Part shown: positions 54,662 through 64,000 of the stretch, piece by piece
How positions within the stretch are numbered: the first letter of the stretch is position 1
Layout: every line of letters starts with the position of its first letter
Assembly: GCF_000009625.1 (NCBI RefSeq)
Contig: NC_002678.2
Coordinates: 3,566,001 to 3,630,000 of the forward strand
From: Mesorhizobium japonicum MAFF 303099
GTDB taxonomy: Bacteria; Pseudomonadota; Alphaproteobacteria; Rhizobiales; Rhizobiaceae
Direction: 5' to 3'
DNA length: 64,000 bases
The notes under the pieces: generated by a model
What the model was told of the DNA's origin: nothing
Databases searched by the model: none
What the model saw: only the letters and a program-made list of their open reading frames with translations
Position numbers and translations under genes: made by a program

Positions 54662-55459
54662 CTAGCCGAACAGCCGGTCCAGGATCGTGCCTTCGAGGCG
54701 GGCGAGCTCGGCGGAGCCGCGCCGGCGCGGCCGGGCCACCGGCACCTCCAGGTCGAGCGCGATCCTGCCGGCGCTGATCACCACCACCCGGTCGGCAAGC
54801 GTGACCGCCTCGGCGACATCATGCGTGACCAGAACGGCGGTGAATTTCTGGGCGAGCCAGATGCGCTCCAGCAATTGCTGCATCTCGATGCGGGTGAGCG
54901 CGTCGAGCGCGCCGAGCGGCTCGTCGAGCGCCAGGATCTGCGGGTGGCCGACCAGGGCGCGGGCCAGCGCCACGCGCTGCTTCTGGCCGCCTGACAGCAC
55001 AGAGGGCCATTCGTCGGCGCGGTCGGCGAGGCCAACCTCGCCCAGAATGTCGAGCGCGCGCTGCCTTGCGTCCTGGCCGGCGGCGATGCCGGTCAGCCCG
55101 ATTTCGACATTTTTCACCACGCTGGCCCAAGGCAGCAGGCGCGGCTCCTGGAACATGAAGCGCGTGCGGCTGTGGCCCTCTTCCTCGGCGCCCAGCGTCA
55201 GCGATCCCGATGTCGGCCGGTCGAGCCCGGCCAGCAGCCTGAGCAGCGTGCTCTTGCCGCAGCCGCTCTTGCCGATGACGGCGACGAACTGCCCGGCCGG
55301 CACGTCAAGGTCGATGCCGTCGAGCACGATCTTGTCGCCGAAGCGCTTTTCCACACCCTTGAAGGCGAAGGCGCGGCGGCCTTCGACAGAAATCGCCGGG
55401 CGCGTCGGCACTGGTGCTGCGACAAAGGAACGGACGGAAGTCAGGCTGGCGGCCGGCAT
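54662..55459 (-). CDS. ssuB: Aliphatic sulfonate ABC transporter, ATP-binding subunit
   Basis: This 265-residue ATPase has Walker [10 protein letters not shown], signature [15 protein letters not shown] and Walker [13 protein letters not shown], with the N-terminal extension seen in SsuB. ATG 55459 follows the ssuC stop by 7 bp. It is the last gene of ssuADCB. Confidence 0.93.
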   Translation of the reverse strand: MPAASLTSVRSFVAAPVPTRPAISVEGRRAFAFKGVEKRFGDKIVLDGIDLDVPAGQFVAVIGKSGCGKSTLLRLLAGLDRPTSGSLTLGAEEEGHSRTRFMFQEPRLLPWASVVKNVEIGLTGIAAGQDARQRALDILGEVGLADRADEWPSVLSGGQKQRVALARALVGHPQILALDEPLGALDALTRIEMQQLLERIWLAQKFTAVLVTHDVAEAVTLADRVVVISAGRIALDLEVPVARPRRRGSAELARLEGTILDRLFG

Positions 55460-55466
55460 CGGAACC

Positions 55467-56243
55467 TCATCCGTTCTGGAAAGCGGGATGCCAGCCGAGC
55501 GACAGCCGCTCGAGCAGGCGGGCGAGGCTGTCGGCGAGCTTGCCGAGCAGCGCATAGATCAGGATCGACAGCACGACGACATCGATCAGCAGGAATTCGC
55601 GCGCCTGCATGGCCATGTAGCCGAGGCCGGAACTGGCCGAGATGGTCTCGGCGACGATCAGCGTCAGCCACATGATGCCCAAGGCATAGCGCAGGCCGAC
55701 GAAGATCGCCGGCAGCGCACCTGGCAGGATGACGCGGAAGAACAGGGCGCGCCGGTCCATGCCGTAGACGCGGCCCATCTCGACCAGCTGCGGATCGACG
55801 CTCTGTATGCCGAGCAGCGTGTTGACGTAGATCGGAAAGAACACGCCGAGCGCCACCAGGAACAGTTTTGCTTCCTCGTCGATGCCGAACCACAGGATGA
55901 CGAGCGGGATCAGCGCCAGATGCGGGATGTTGCGGACCATCTGCAGCGTGGTGTCGGTCAGGCCGCGGCTGAGCCGCGACAGCCCGTTGGCGAGGCCGAG
56001 CGCGAAGCCGATCGAGCCGCCTATGCCAAAGCCGGCGAGCGCGCGCGCCGTCGAAACGCCGATGTTGCGGATCAGCTCCCCCGACAGCGTCAGCCGCCAG
56101 AACGCCTCGGCGACGGCGCTTGGCGCCGGCAGCACATTGGCCGGCACAAGGCCCGCGCGCGATGCGGCTTCCCAGCCGGCGATCACCAGCACCGGCAGCA
56201 CCCAGCCGATGGCGTTTGCGTGGAGGCGCGCGGAGAAGCTCAT
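55467..56243 (-). CDS. ssuC: Aliphatic sulfonate ABC transporter, permease
   Basis: The 258-residue permease has about six helices and an EAA-type loop ([27 protein letters not shown]). Its ATG overlaps the ssuD stop (56240-56243). The longer frame to 56513 is shadow sequence. Confidence 0.93.
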   Translation of the reverse strand: MSFSARLHANAIGWVLPVLVIAGWEAASRAGLVPANVLPAPSAVAEAFWRLTLSGELIRNIGVSTARALAGFGIGGSIGFALGLANGLSRLSRGLTDTTLQMVRNIPHLALIPLVILWFGIDEEAKLFLVALGVFFPIYVNTLLGIQSVDPQLVEMGRVYGMDRRALFFRVILPGALPAIFVGLRYALGIMWLTLIVAETISASSGLGYMAMQAREFLLIDVVVLSILIYALLGKLADSLARLLERLSLGWHPAFQNG

Positions 56244-57412
56244 GAGGAGGCCTGCAGGCGGGCGGCGCCGTGGAAGCCGACCGAGAATTCGTTGGCGATG
56301 TCGCGATGCGCCTGCTGCCGCCTGGTGCCGAGCCCGAGGCGCGGGAACAAAAGCTCGGCGACGCGGTAGGCTTCCTCGAGATGCGGGTAGCCGGAGCCGA
56401 TGATGGTGTCGATGCCGATCGCCTGGTATTCGCGGATGCGCTCCGTGACCTGCTCCGGCGTGCCGACCAGCGCGGTGCCGGCGCCGCCGCGCACCAGGCC
56501 GACGCCGGCCCACAGATTGGGCGAAACGACAAGCCTGTCGCGACGGCCGCCATGCAGCTCGGCCATGCGGCGCTGGCCGACCGAATCCATCTGGTTGAGG
56601 AAGCGCGCCTGCGCATTCTCGATCTGGGCGTCGGTGACATGGCTGATCAGCCGATCGGCGGCGCGCCAGGCCTCGTCCTCGGTTTCGCGCACGATGAAAT
56701 GCAGCCGGATGCCGAAGCGCAGTTTCCTGCCGCGCAACGCCGCTTTTTTGCGCGCCGAAGCGAGCTTTTCGGCCACCAGCGCCGGCGGCTCGCCCCAGGT
56801 CAGGTACATGTCGACGAGGTCGGCGGCGAGATCCTGCCCGGCGTCGGATGATCCGCCGAAATAGAGCGGCGGCCGCTCTTGGCTCGGCAAAAGGTCGAGG
56901 CGGCCATTTTCGACGCGATAATATTTGCCGTCGAAATTGACGCGCTCGCCCGAGACCAGGCCGCGCCAGATGGTCAGGAATTCATGCGCCTGGGCATAGC
57001 GTTCGTCATGCGGCAGGAAGACGCCGTCGCCGGCGAGCTCGGTCGGATTGCCGCCGACCACGACATTGAGCAGCAGGCGGCCATTGCTCAGCCGGTCGAG
57101 TGCCGCGGTCTGCCGCGCGGCGAAGGTCGGCAGCGTCACGCCGGGCCGCAGCGCCACCAGGAATTTGAGTTTTTCGGTCAGCGTCGCAAGGCCCGTCGCG
57201 GTGATCCAGGAATCCTCGCAATTCTGCCCGGTCGGCAGCAGCACGCCGGGGAAGCCGAGCCGGTCGACCGCCTGCGCGATCTGCTTGAAATAACCGAACT
57301 CCGGCGGCCGCTGCTGCTCCTCGGAACCGAGATAGGAGCCGTCGCCATGCGTCGGGATGAACCAGAAGAAATCGAGCGGGCTGGGTGGAGAGGTCATGTC
57401 TGACGCTGTCAC
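56240..57412 (-). CDS. ssuD: FMNH2-dependent alkanesulfonate monooxygenase
   Basis: SsuD splits alkanesulfonates to aldehyde and sulfite using FMNH2 from a separate reductase. The 390-residue protein is of the bacterial luciferase fold ([33 protein letters not shown]). The preferred start is GTG 57412, preceded by AGGGAGA; ATG 57397 five codons in has no ribosome binding site. No ssuE flavin reductase gene is in the window, so FMNH2 must come from elsewhere. Confidence 0.93.
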   Translation of the reverse strand: MTASDMTSPPSPLDFFWFIPTHGDGSYLGSEEQQRPPEFGYFKQIAQAVDRLGFPGVLLPTGQNCEDSWITATGLATLTEKLKFLVALRPGVTLPTFAARQTAALDRLSNGRLLLNVVVGGNPTELAGDGVFLPHDERYAQAHEFLTIWRGLVSGERVNFDGKYYRVENGRLDLLPSQERPPLYFGGSSDAGQDLAADLVDMYLTWGEPPALVAEKLASARKKAALRGRKLRFGIRLHFIVRETEDEAWRAADRLISHVTDAQIENAQARFLNQMDSVGQRRMAELHGGRRDRLVVSPNLWAGVGLVRGGAGTALVGTPEQVTERIREYQAIGIDTIIGSGYPHLEEAYRVAELLFPRLGLGTRRQQAHRDIANEFSVGFHGAARLQASS

Positions 57413-57487
57413 GTGCGGATCTCCCTGGATACAGGCACAAACGGCAGCGGCGCCGGGCGGTCTCACCCGGCGCCGCGAGACAAAAGA

Positions 57488-58441
57488 TCAATTGCCTGGG
57501 GCGGTCCACACGGCGTCTGAGATGCGAACCGCCTTCGGGATCAGGCCGAGCTTGTAGAAACGGTCGGCGGTCGCCTGCTGGCTGGCGACGATCTCGTCGG
57601 TGATCGGAAAGATGCCGAATTTGCTGCGGTTGGCGGCGAGGGTCTGGGCGTCGAGGGGCACACCGGTCACCTCATGCAGCGCCTCGGCCACCTTGTCGCG
57701 GTTCTGGTCCGCCCATTTCGCCGCTTCGCCGAGAGCGGCGATGGTGGTGGTGATGATTTCGGGATGCGCCTTGGCGAAATCCTTGTTGGCGAGGAAATAG
57801 GTGTTGACCTTGAGCACCTCGCTGGATCGGGCCAGCACGCGCGGCTGGTAGCGTGTTTCGGCAATGGCGAAGAACGGATCCCAGACCGCCCAGGCGTCGA
57901 TCTGGTCGCTGGCGAAGGCGGCCGCCGCATCGGCGGGGCTGAGATAGACCGGCGTGACCTGGTCGAAGGGGACGCCGGCCTTTTCCAGCGCTGCGACGAG
58001 AAGATTATGCGCGGAGGTGCCCTTGCCGACGCCGACGCGCTTGCCCTTGAGGTCGGCGACCGACTGCACCGGCGAGGCCGGCTTGACGAAGATCGCCTCG
58101 CCATCGCCATTGGACGGCAATGCCGCCGCATAGACGATGTTGGCGCCGGCGGACTGGCCGAAGATCGGCGGTGCGTCGCCGGTCCAGCCTGCGTCGATGG
58201 CGCCGACATTCAGCGCCTCGACCAGTGGCGGGCCGGCGGTGAATTCCACCCACTTGACGGCGACGCCCTTGTCGCTGAGCGCCTTCTCGATCACCTGCTG
58301 CTGCCGGGCGATCACCGGCAGGCCGGTCTTCTGATAGCCGATGTTGAGCTGCTTCAGCTCCTGCGCGGCGGCGCCGAACGACAGGCCGATGCTCGCGGCG
58401 AGCAGGCCGATACCGAAAACGCGTCTCGTCAGATTGAACAT
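57488..58441 (-). CDS. ssuA: Aliphatic sulfonate ABC transporter, periplasmic binding protein
   Basis: The 317-residue precursor has a signal peptide (about 1-26) and the SsuA fold (LNIGYQKTGLPVIARQQ, GAIDAGWTGDAPP). It is the first gene of the ssuADCB operon, 75 bp ahead of ssuD. The operon faces a shared sulfur element 71 bp upstream. Confidence 0.93.
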   Translation of the reverse strand: MFNLTRRVFGIGLLAASIGLSFGAAAQELKQLNIGYQKTGLPVIARQQQVIEKALSDKGVAVKWVEFTAGPPLVEALNVGAIDAGWTGDAPPIFGQSAGANIVYAAALPSNGDGEAIFVKPASPVQSVADLKGKRVGVGKGTSAHNLLVAALEKAGVPFDQVTPVYLSPADAAAAFASDQIDAWAVWDPFFAIAETRYQPRVLARSSEVLKVNTYFLANKDFAKAHPEIITTTIAALGEAAKWADQNRDKVAEALHEVTGVPLDAQTLAANRSKFGIFPITDEIVASQQATADRFYKLGLIPKAVRISDAVWTAPGN

Positions 58442-58512
58442 GATCCCTCTCCTTCGCTGCGGATCGGCGCCGGGAAAACGGCCTCGCCGGTTGGATGAGG
58501 GACAAGGCTAGG

Positions 58513-58534
58513 TAGTTCTATAAATTTAGTAGAG
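58513..58534 (-). promoter_or_regulatory. Shared sulfur-operon element CTCTAC-N7-ATAGAA upstream of ssuA
   Basis: The minus strand reads CTCTAC, TAAATTT, ATAGAA, CTA. The middle makes an imperfect dyad around TAAATTTA. Its counterpart lies before tauA at 24261-24282. Confidence 0.6.
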
Positions 58535-58590
58535 GAATGATTTTGCGAGTTGGCGCCATGGTGCGGAAATATCTTCCATGGCAACCCGGC

Positions 58591-58648
58591 GTCCGTCATC
58601 CCAGCGCGAGGCAAGGAGCGGAGCGACGCGGCGAGAAGGATGACGAAT
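58591..58648. repeat. Shortened REP-like unit
   Basis: Starts CGTCATCCCAGCG and ends GAAGGATGACGA: the outer ends of a unit with its inner part deleted. Confidence 0.55.
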
Positions 58649-58680
58649 GAAAGGCTTGACCAGGACCGCGCCGGGGCCTC

Positions 58681-59718
58681 CTAGATCGCTTTCACCAGCC
58701 GCAGCAGGCCCAGCATCTCGACATAGGTTCCCTTGCGGAAAGCAATGTACACCGGCTCTTCCTTGCCATGGAAGCGGCGCTTGAATGCCGCCTGGCCCTG
58801 CAGGTTGAACCTGCGGCGGTTGACCCATGGCGAAGCGTAGGCGCGCTGAAAAGTGTTGCGCCAGAAATCGCTCTCGGCAAATCCGCTGGGGGTGACGTCG
58901 ACGAGCGGCGACAGGCCCAGCGTGACCACCGAGATGCCCTCTTCGCGAAACCGGTCGACGGCGAATTTGGTCAGGCCGATCTCGGCATGCGGCGAGGCAT
59001 CGATGTGCTTGCGCTTGAAGGCGGTGGTGTAGCCGATGACCTTGCCGTCGCGAAACAGCGGATCGAAATCGAGCAGCGCGATCAGCTCGCCATCGGGACC
59101 ATGCAGGACGAAGCGGCGCATGTCGGTGCCGAGCTGATCGTAGAACGGGCGGTTGAGAAAGCCCATCTCCCAGCGCTTGACGATGCGGTCGCCGCGCCAG
59201 TTCTCGGACAGCCGGGCGATTTCGTCGAGGAATACCGTCCGCTTGTCTTCCTCGAAAGAAAAGCCCTTCTTCAAGAGCCAGCGTTCGGAATAGCGCACGG
59301 TCTCGTTGCGCTTGCCGGAAAAGTCATGCTCGGACAGGACGAGGCTTGTGTCGATGCCCAGCCGGTTGACCTTGTAGCCGAGCCCGGCCAGCACGCGCGC
59401 GGTCTCCTCGCTGATCTGCACGAACCAAGGGTCGCCGGCGGTCTCGACGAAGCGCTTGATAAAGTCGGGCCGCCGGGCCGGTGCCGCCACCGGGTCGCCA
59501 AGCGCGAAATGATGCTTCATCTTGGTGCCGAAGGCGATGTAGCCGTCGGCGTCGCCAAAATAGGAAAGCTTCTGCTGTACGGCAGTCGAATAGGCGAGCG
59601 AGAAGTCGCCATGGCGGCGAACCATTGCCAGGCGTTCGACATGCGTTAGCGCCTGGCGCTCGACCTTGGGCGAGGCACGCTCGAGGATTTTGTCGAAATA
59701 GATCCGCAAGGAGGGCAT
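58681..59718 (-). CDS. DUF2156 protein related to the MprF synthase domain
   Basis: The 345-residue protein has the GNAT-like DUF2156 fold of the C-terminal domain of phosphatidylglycerol lysyltransferase, lacking the flippase part (KLSYFGDADGYIAFGTKM, LGDPVAAP, YTTAFKRK, VTLGLSPLVD). It could aminoacylate a lipid or other acceptor in the cytoplasm, but the donor and acceptor are unknown. It is transcribed alone. Confidence 0.85.
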   Translation of the reverse strand: MPSLRIYFDKILERASPKVERQALTHVERLAMVRRHGDFSLAYSTAVQQKLSYFGDADGYIAFGTKMKHHFALGDPVAAPARRPDFIKRFVETAGDPWFVQISEETARVLAGLGYKVNRLGIDTSLVLSEHDFSGKRNETVRYSERWLLKKGFSFEEDKRTVFLDEIARLSENWRGDRIVKRWEMGFLNRPFYDQLGTDMRRFVLHGPDGELIALLDFDPLFRDGKVIGYTTAFKRKHIDASPHAEIGLTKFAVDRFREEGISVVTLGLSPLVDVTPSGFAESDFWRNTFQRAYASPWVNRRRFNLQGQAAFKRRFHGKEEPVYIAFRKGTYVEMLGLLRLVKAI

Positions 59719-60160
59719 GGTCGAGATTCCGCGTGCCGTCTGTGGCGCGACATGCCGTTCGGCACGCCGGACGCGCCATGGCGCCTTGATTTTTCACGGG
59801 AAGCCGAAATCGCCGCGGTTTCGAATTCCTGCGTCGGCAACGAGATCCGCCAACCCCCGGAACTCGAATCAATCACATTGCCGCGACCTGATTATCGCCG
59901 ATGCCGCCGATATGCCATATAGGGCTGCATGGTTTCGGACGGAAGCGCGGCATTCCGCACCATGTCGTGGCTTTGGCCGCATTTCCGCGACGGGAATTGT
60001 TTACACCTGGCGGTGCGATGTTCTGGTGTGCAACCGCGGCCCGTGCAAGGCCTCGGCAATCAGCACCGATCTGCTGTATGGTTTTGCGCGCGATCAAACG
60101 GTTACAGCGTCCTGCGAGCTTGTCGGGATGCCGTGGCGGTGGAATGGGTTTTGAGAGTGA
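59719..60160. other. 442-bp intergenic region without a convincing gene
   Basis: Divergent promoter region between the DUF2156 gene and the flavin monooxygenase-like gene. Open frames here lack ribosome binding sites and family features. Only short imperfect dyads were noticed. Confidence 0.6.
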
Positions 60161-61330
60161 ATGGCTGATACGACAACCAGACCGGGGGTGGAGCAGGTGG
60201 CGGCGGTCGAGCCGGCGATCGTCATTGGCGCCGGCGCCGCCGGACTGGCTGTCGCGCAGGCCCTGATCAAGGCCGGCGTGCCGGTGGCGATCCTGGAAAA
60301 GGAGAGCCGGCTCGCCGAGCCCTGGCATCGGCGGCATCAGCAGCTGCATCTCAACACCCACCGCGATCTCTCGGCGCTGCCCGGCCTTTCCTATCCCGGG
60401 GGTACGCCAGCCTTTCCACCCAAGAGCGTCGTCATCCGCCATATGAACGATTTCCGCGAGGCGAACCAGCTGCCGGTGGAGTTCGGCGTCGCCGTCGAGA
60501 CCCTCGTGTTCAGGGGCGATCATTGGGCGGTGCGCACCAGCGCCGGCTCGCGCCTGGCGCGTCACGTCGTCGTCGCCACCGGCCGCGACAAGGAGCCCTT
60601 CACGCCGCAATGGCAAGGCATGCAGGCCTTCACGGGTCGGATCATCCACTCGGCGGATTTTGGCGACGCCCAGTCCTATGCCGGCAAGAAGGTGCTGGTC
60701 GTCGGCGCCGGCAATTCGGGCTTCGATGCCCTCAATCATCTGGCCGGCGTCGATACGGCTTCTCTCTGGCTGTCGGCCCGCAATGGCCCCGCGCTCCTGC
60801 CCAAGCGGATTGGCAAGATCGCCGTGCACCGGCTTTCGCCGCTCATGGCGCGTTTGCCGCTGCGCGTTGCCGATGCGGTGATGGCCGCGACGCAGCGCCT
60901 GGTTTTCGGCGATCTCACCAAATTCGGCATGCCGCCCGCGCCGTCGGGCGGCGCCAGCCGCCTGACCTCCGACTACACCGCGATCGCCGCGGACGACGGC
61001 GCCGTCGACGCCATCAAATCGGGCAAGATCACCGTGGTGCCGGCGATACGGGAATTCACCCGCGACGGCGTGATCCTGGCCAATGGCAGCCTGGTCGATC
61101 CCGATATCGTCATTGCCGCGACGGGCTATCGCACCGGGCTGGAGCGCATGGTCGGCAATCTCGGCGTGCTCGACGGCAAGGGTGTCCCGCTCTTCAACGG
61201 CGGGCAAGCCGACCCGAAACTGCCCGGTCTTTGGTTCACCGGCATGCGGCCGAGCATTCGCGGCTGCTTCGCCAATGCCGCCATACTGGGCAAGGCGATC
61301 GCCAGGCGGATCGCCGGAGCCGGCCGCTAG
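60161..61330 (+). CDS. Flavin-containing monooxygenase-like NAD(P)/FAD oxidoreductase
   Basis: The 389-residue protein has FAD-binding GAGAAGLAVAQAL (about 23-35), a second dinucleotide motif GAGNSGFDALNHL, HRDLSALPG in the CzcO/YUCCA region and the ATGYRTGLE signature. It may oxidise an S- or N-containing substrate; which one is unknown. ATG 60161 follows a GAGAG. It ends 12 bp before a convergent small gene. Confidence 0.87.
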   Translation: MADTTTRPGVEQVAAVEPAIVIGAGAAGLAVAQALIKAGVPVAILEKESRLAEPWHRRHQQLHLNTHRDLSALPGLSYPGGTPAFPPKSVVIRHMNDFREANQLPVEFGVAVETLVFRGDHWAVRTSAGSRLARHVVVATGRDKEPFTPQWQGMQAFTGRIIHSADFGDAQSYAGKKVLVVGAGNSGFDALNHLAGVDTASLWLSARNGPALLPKRIGKIAVHRLSPLMARLPLRVADAVMAATQRLVFGDLTKFGMPPAPSGGASRLTSDYTAIAADDGAVDAIKSGKITVVPAIREFTRDGVILANGSLVDPDIVIAATGYRTGLERMVGNLGVLDGKGVPLFNGGQADPKLPGLWFTGMRPSIRGCFANAAILGKAIARRIAGAGR

Positions 61331-61342
61331 CGACTTCGCTTC

Positions 61343-61567
61343 TCACGCTGATTTCGGCTCCAGCCGACGGAAACCGACGGCTTCCATCAGCATCTCCTCG
61401 TCGACCATGCCGGCATTGTGGAGCGCGAGCAGGTTGAGGGCGATCTCGCGCGCTTCCGGCGATTCGGGCCGTGCTTCGCGCCGCAGGCAGGCTTCGTCAA
61501 AGACGCGCTGCAGCCTGGCGATGTCGGCGGGCTTCAGCAGGCCGCGGTCATAGACTGACTTCGACAT
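61343..61567 (-). CDS. Small conserved hypothetical protein (74 residues)
   Basis: An all-helical, charged protein (MSKSVYDRGLLKPADIARLQRVFDEACLRREARP...) that looks like a small cytoplasmic rhizobial protein of unknown function. AGGAGA sits 8 bp before ATG 61567, supporting translation. Confidence 0.78.
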   Translation of the reverse strand: MSKSVYDRGLLKPADIARLQRVFDEACLRREARPESPEAREIALNLLALHNAGMVDEEMLMEAVGFRRLEPKSA

Positions 61568-61700
61568 AGCGGTGGTCTCCTGGGAACGACCTAGGGCGCT
61601 ACCAGTAAATTGCCAATCTTTCCCGGAGCTTGAATAGATTCACGCCGAAGGAGGGGCGGTGGCAAACCGAAGCCCTCCCTCGATATTTGCGGACCCGATA

Positions 61701-63704
61701 TCAGACCGCGATCTTGCCGCCGCCCTGCTTGGTGATGGCGACGACCGACGGCCGCACCGGCATTTCGGGCTTGAAGTCCGGCCAGCGCGTTGACAGGTCT
61801 TCATAGTAGGACGGGCGGCCAAAGCCTTCCCAATCCTCGCCGCCATCGCCCGGATGCTGGACCGCGACGAAGGCGGTCTGGTCGTCGGGCGCAAACAGCG
61901 GGCCGCACATTTCGGCGCCGATCGGCACGCGGAAGAACAGTTTTGATGTCGCCCGCGCAGCCCCCTCCGTGTCGACCGCCCACAGGCCGTCGGTGCGGCC
62001 GGTGGCCTTCGGGCCCTGGCCGTCGGTGGCGACCCACAGGCGCCCGGCCGAATCGACCGCGCAATTGTCGGGCATGCCGAACCAGCCATTGGCCGTCGTC
62101 GCCGTCGAGAAGGTGGCGCCGACATCGGCAACCGCCGGATCGCCGCATTTCAAAAGCACTTCCCATTTGCCTTTGGTGGCCGTGAAATCGCCGTTGGTCT
62201 CGGTGATCTCGATGATGTGGCCGAAGGCATTTTCGGCGCGCGGGTTGGCGGCATCGACCTGGTCGGCCTTGCGCTTCGAATTGTTGGTCAGCATGACATA
62301 GACCTTGCCGTTGACACCATTGGGCTGGATGTCCTCGGGCCGGTCCATCTTGGTGGCGCCGAGCAGATCGGCGGCGCGCCGCGTCTCGATCAGCACGTCG
62401 GCCTGGCTGCCAAAGCCGTTTTCCGCCGTCAGCGGTCCCTGGCCGAAGACGATCGGAAGCCAGTCGACCGTGCCGTCCTCGGCGAATTTGGCGACATGCA
62501 GCGTGCCTTCGTCGAGCAGGTCCTTGTTGGCGGCATGGTCATTGGCGTTGAAGGCGCCCTTGGTGACGAATTTGTAGACATAGTCGAAGCGCTCGTCGTC
62601 GCCGAGATAGAAGACGACGCGGCCGTCCTTGGCGACGATCGATTCGGCGCCCTCATGCTTGAAGCGGCCCATGGCGGTGCGCTTCCTCGGCGTCGAATTC
62701 GGATCGTTGACGTCGACCTCGACAATCCAGCCAAAGCGATTGGGCTCGTTAGGTTCCTTGGCGAGGTTGAAGCGGTCGTAATGCGCGCCCCATTCATAGG
62801 CGCCTTCCGGAATGCCGAGCCGCTTGTAATTGGCGGCTTCCTTGTGGCCTTCCGGCAGTTCGCCGGAGAAATAGCCGTGGATGTTCTCCTCGGCCATCAC
62901 ATACGTGCCCCACGGCGTGACGCCGCCGGCGCAATTGTTGAACGTGCCGAACACTTTCGTGCCGGACGGATCGGCATTGGTCTTGACGCGGTCATGGCCG
63001 GCGACCGGCCCCGACAGCGCCATCTCGGTGGTCGAGGTGATGCGGCGGTTGCGCTTGCCGTCGCGCACCACCTGCCATTTGCCTCCCTCCTTGCGGATCT
63101 CGACAATGGTGCCGCCATGCGCCGCCATCTCGACATCGACCTGCTCCTTCGAGAGCGGTGCGACCTCGGCCTTCTTCTTCCCGTCCTTCTCGACGATCGA
63201 AACGATGCCCGGGAACATCAGATGCGGGTTGGTGTATTCGTGGTTGACCACGAGCAGGCCGTGCTCGGCCGAGCCGTCGATCGCGATATAGCCGACATAG
63301 TCGTTGTTGTAGCCGAACTGCCTGGCCTGCGCCTCAGCCGACTGTTTCGTCGGGTCGAATTCCGGCGAATCGGCAAACAGCGGATCGCCCCAGCGCAACA
63401 GCACGTCGGCGTCGTAGCCCGGCGCGACATGATGCTTGTCGTCGATGCCGGCCTCGAGCTCGTCGAATTTGAAGGCCGAGCCTTCCGCGGCGCGTGCATC
63501 GTCGGCGGCGATCATGGCCAGCGGGCCGACCGTCGCGGCGATCGCCGAGACGGCGAGCGATCCCTTCAGGAATCCCCGGCGCGAGAACCGCGCGGCGATG
63601 ATGTCGCCCATGGTGCGGTTGTCGGTGGGGTTGATGGCCGGACTGTCGTTTTCCTCGAGCAGGCTGGTGCGGAATCGGGTGTCGGGGGAGCGATGGTCGG
63701 TCAC
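61701..63704 (-). CDS. phoX: PhoX-family alkaline phosphatase, Tat-exported
   Basis: PhoX is a monomeric Ca/Fe phosphatase releasing phosphate from phosphoesters outside the cytoplasm. The 667-residue protein starts with GTG 63704 and carries the Tat motif SRRGFLK at 41-47. The DUF839 body includes VVNHEYTNPHLMFPG, TFNNCAGGVTPWGTY with its conserved Cys, and QHPGDGGEDWEG. A 7-4-7 Pho box lies 63 bp upstream, indicating PhoB control under phosphate limitation. The frame to 63911 is discarded. Confidence 0.92.
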   Translation of the reverse strand: MTDHRSPDTRFRTSLLEENDSPAINPTDNRTMGDIIAARFSRRGFLKGSLAVSAIAATVGPLAMIAADDARAAEGSAFKFDELEAGIDDKHHVAPGYDADVLLRWGDPLFADSPEFDPTKQSAEAQARQFGYNNDYVGYIAIDGSAEHGLLVVNHEYTNPHLMFPGIVSIVEKDGKKKAEVAPLSKEQVDVEMAAHGGTIVEIRKEGGKWQVVRDGKRNRRITSTTEMALSGPVAGHDRVKTNADPSGTKVFGTFNNCAGGVTPWGTYVMAEENIHGYFSGELPEGHKEAANYKRLGIPEGAYEWGAHYDRFNLAKEPNEPNRFGWIVEVDVNDPNSTPRKRTAMGRFKHEGAESIVAKDGRVVFYLGDDERFDYVYKFVTKGAFNANDHAANKDLLDEGTLHVAKFAEDGTVDWLPIVFGQGPLTAENGFGSQADVLIETRRAADLLGATKMDRPEDIQPNGVNGKVYVMLTNNSKRKADQVDAANPRAENAFGHIIEITETNGDFTATKGKWEVLLKCGDPAVADVGATFSTATTANGWFGMPDNCAVDSAGRLWVATDGQGPKATGRTDGLWAVDTEGAARATSKLFFRVPIGAEMCGPLFAPDDQTAFVAVQHPGDGGEDWEGFGRPSYYEDLSTRWPDFKPEMPVRPSVVAITKQGGGKIAV

Positions 63705-63767
63705 GGAGGGCCTCTGGCTTTGGAGTGGCTGGAGCTTGTTGCCTGTTCGACCCCTTACGTCAGACCG

Positions 63768-63785
63768 ATCACATTTTCGTGACAT
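63768..63785 (-). promoter_or_regulatory. Pho box upstream of phoX
   Basis: Minus strand ATGTCAC-GAAA-ATGTGAT: two 7-bp half-sites separated by 4 bp, as in PhoB sites (CTGTCAT-N4-CTGTCAT). Confidence 0.75.
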
Positions 63786-63957
63786 CATAGCGGCTCCGCA
63801 GCTCCGCGCGAGGCGGTTGTCACCGTGACATCGGACTTTGGTCCAATCTTGCGCTGGCAAAAGTCCTGGAGGACAAACGCAACGGTCGGAGGTCGCTTCC
63901 GGCCAACACATCTTTCGGCGATGTTGCTGGTTGCAACGTTGGGGTGGGCGCGCCGGC

Positions 63958-64000
63958 TCAATCGACGGAGATCAGGATGCACGGATCGATCACGGCCCGG
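63958..64000 (-). CDS. Possible 3' end of a gene entering from the window edge
   Basis: On the minus strand RAVIDPCILISVD then TGA (63960-63958). The sequence looks like a protein C-terminus but only 13 residues are available; product unknown. The 250 bp between it and phoX hold only the Pho box. Confidence 0.35.
   Translation of the reverse strand, partial: RAVIDPCILISVD

Noticed and set aside
59717..60154. Frames in the gap before the flavin monooxygenase-like gene
   Set aside because: No ribosome binding site and no recognisable protein features; several overlapping frames of equal quality.
63785..63982. 65-residue frame upstream of phoX
   Set aside because: It covers the Pho box side, has poor codon use and no similarity recognised.

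Overview
The window is about 65% G+C chromosomal DNA from an alphaproteobacterium of the order Hyphomicrobiales (Rhizobiales), most likely Mesorhizobium or a close relative. This placement rests on protein recognition and on the gene order hemJ-hemE / ppsR-maf-aroE-coaE-dnaQ, rho, mnmE, secB-fxsA and timA-mltA. No tRNA, rRNA, CRISPR array, prophage or transposase gene was found.

Layout. 0-11 kb is the conserved core around the chromosomal replication origin: mnmE, a DUF255 protein, rho, hemJ and hemE, then a 404-bp non-coding region (6576-6979) with DnaA boxes, an AT-rich segment and a dense cluster of GANTC sites, then ppsR, maf, aroE, coaE and dnaQ running away from it. hemE-origin-ppsR (the RP001/DUF299 homologue) is the arrangement known for the origins of Caulobacter and Rickettsia. 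11-46 kb is a long accessory stretch. It holds a hydrolase/isochorismatase pair, an M24 protein related to the DMSP lyase DddP but lacking its catalytic Asp, a GlxA-type regulator, a cystathionine beta-synthase/gamma-lyase operon, small Rid, isochorismatase-like and DJ-1 genes, an Rrf2 regulator facing a tauABC taurine transporter, an ABC-2 exporter, cydAB, a large LuxR-type ATPase regulator facing small stress-like genes, msrA, a repeat protein, a Tad-type protein, lepA, a low-G+C two-gene DUF1828-type cassette, and an orphan peptide-binding protein. 46-50.6 kb returns to conserved core (secB, fxsA, timA, mltA, smr, xre). 50.6-64 kb holds a transglutaminase-like cysteine proteinase, phaZ, rlpA, an ssuADCB sulfonate operon, a DUF2156 protein, a flavin monooxygenase-like protein and a PhoX phosphatase behind a Pho box.

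How it fits together. Sulfur supply is a recurring theme: reverse transsulfuration (cbs, cgl), taurine import, sulfonate import and desulfonation, and an Rrf2 regulator. The tau and ssu operons share a previously unannotated CTCTAC-N7-ATAGAA element upstream, suggesting one sulfur regulon. Intergenic DNA is crowded with three palindromic repeat families. One of them forms inverted doublets of about 190-260 bp, three of which share a conserved interior.

Starts were re-chosen where the longest frame ran past a better start (4-bp ATGA overlaps, Shine-Dalgarno matches, family length). No database search was possible. Family names come from recognition of motifs and sequence, and gene orders in other genomes are from memory.
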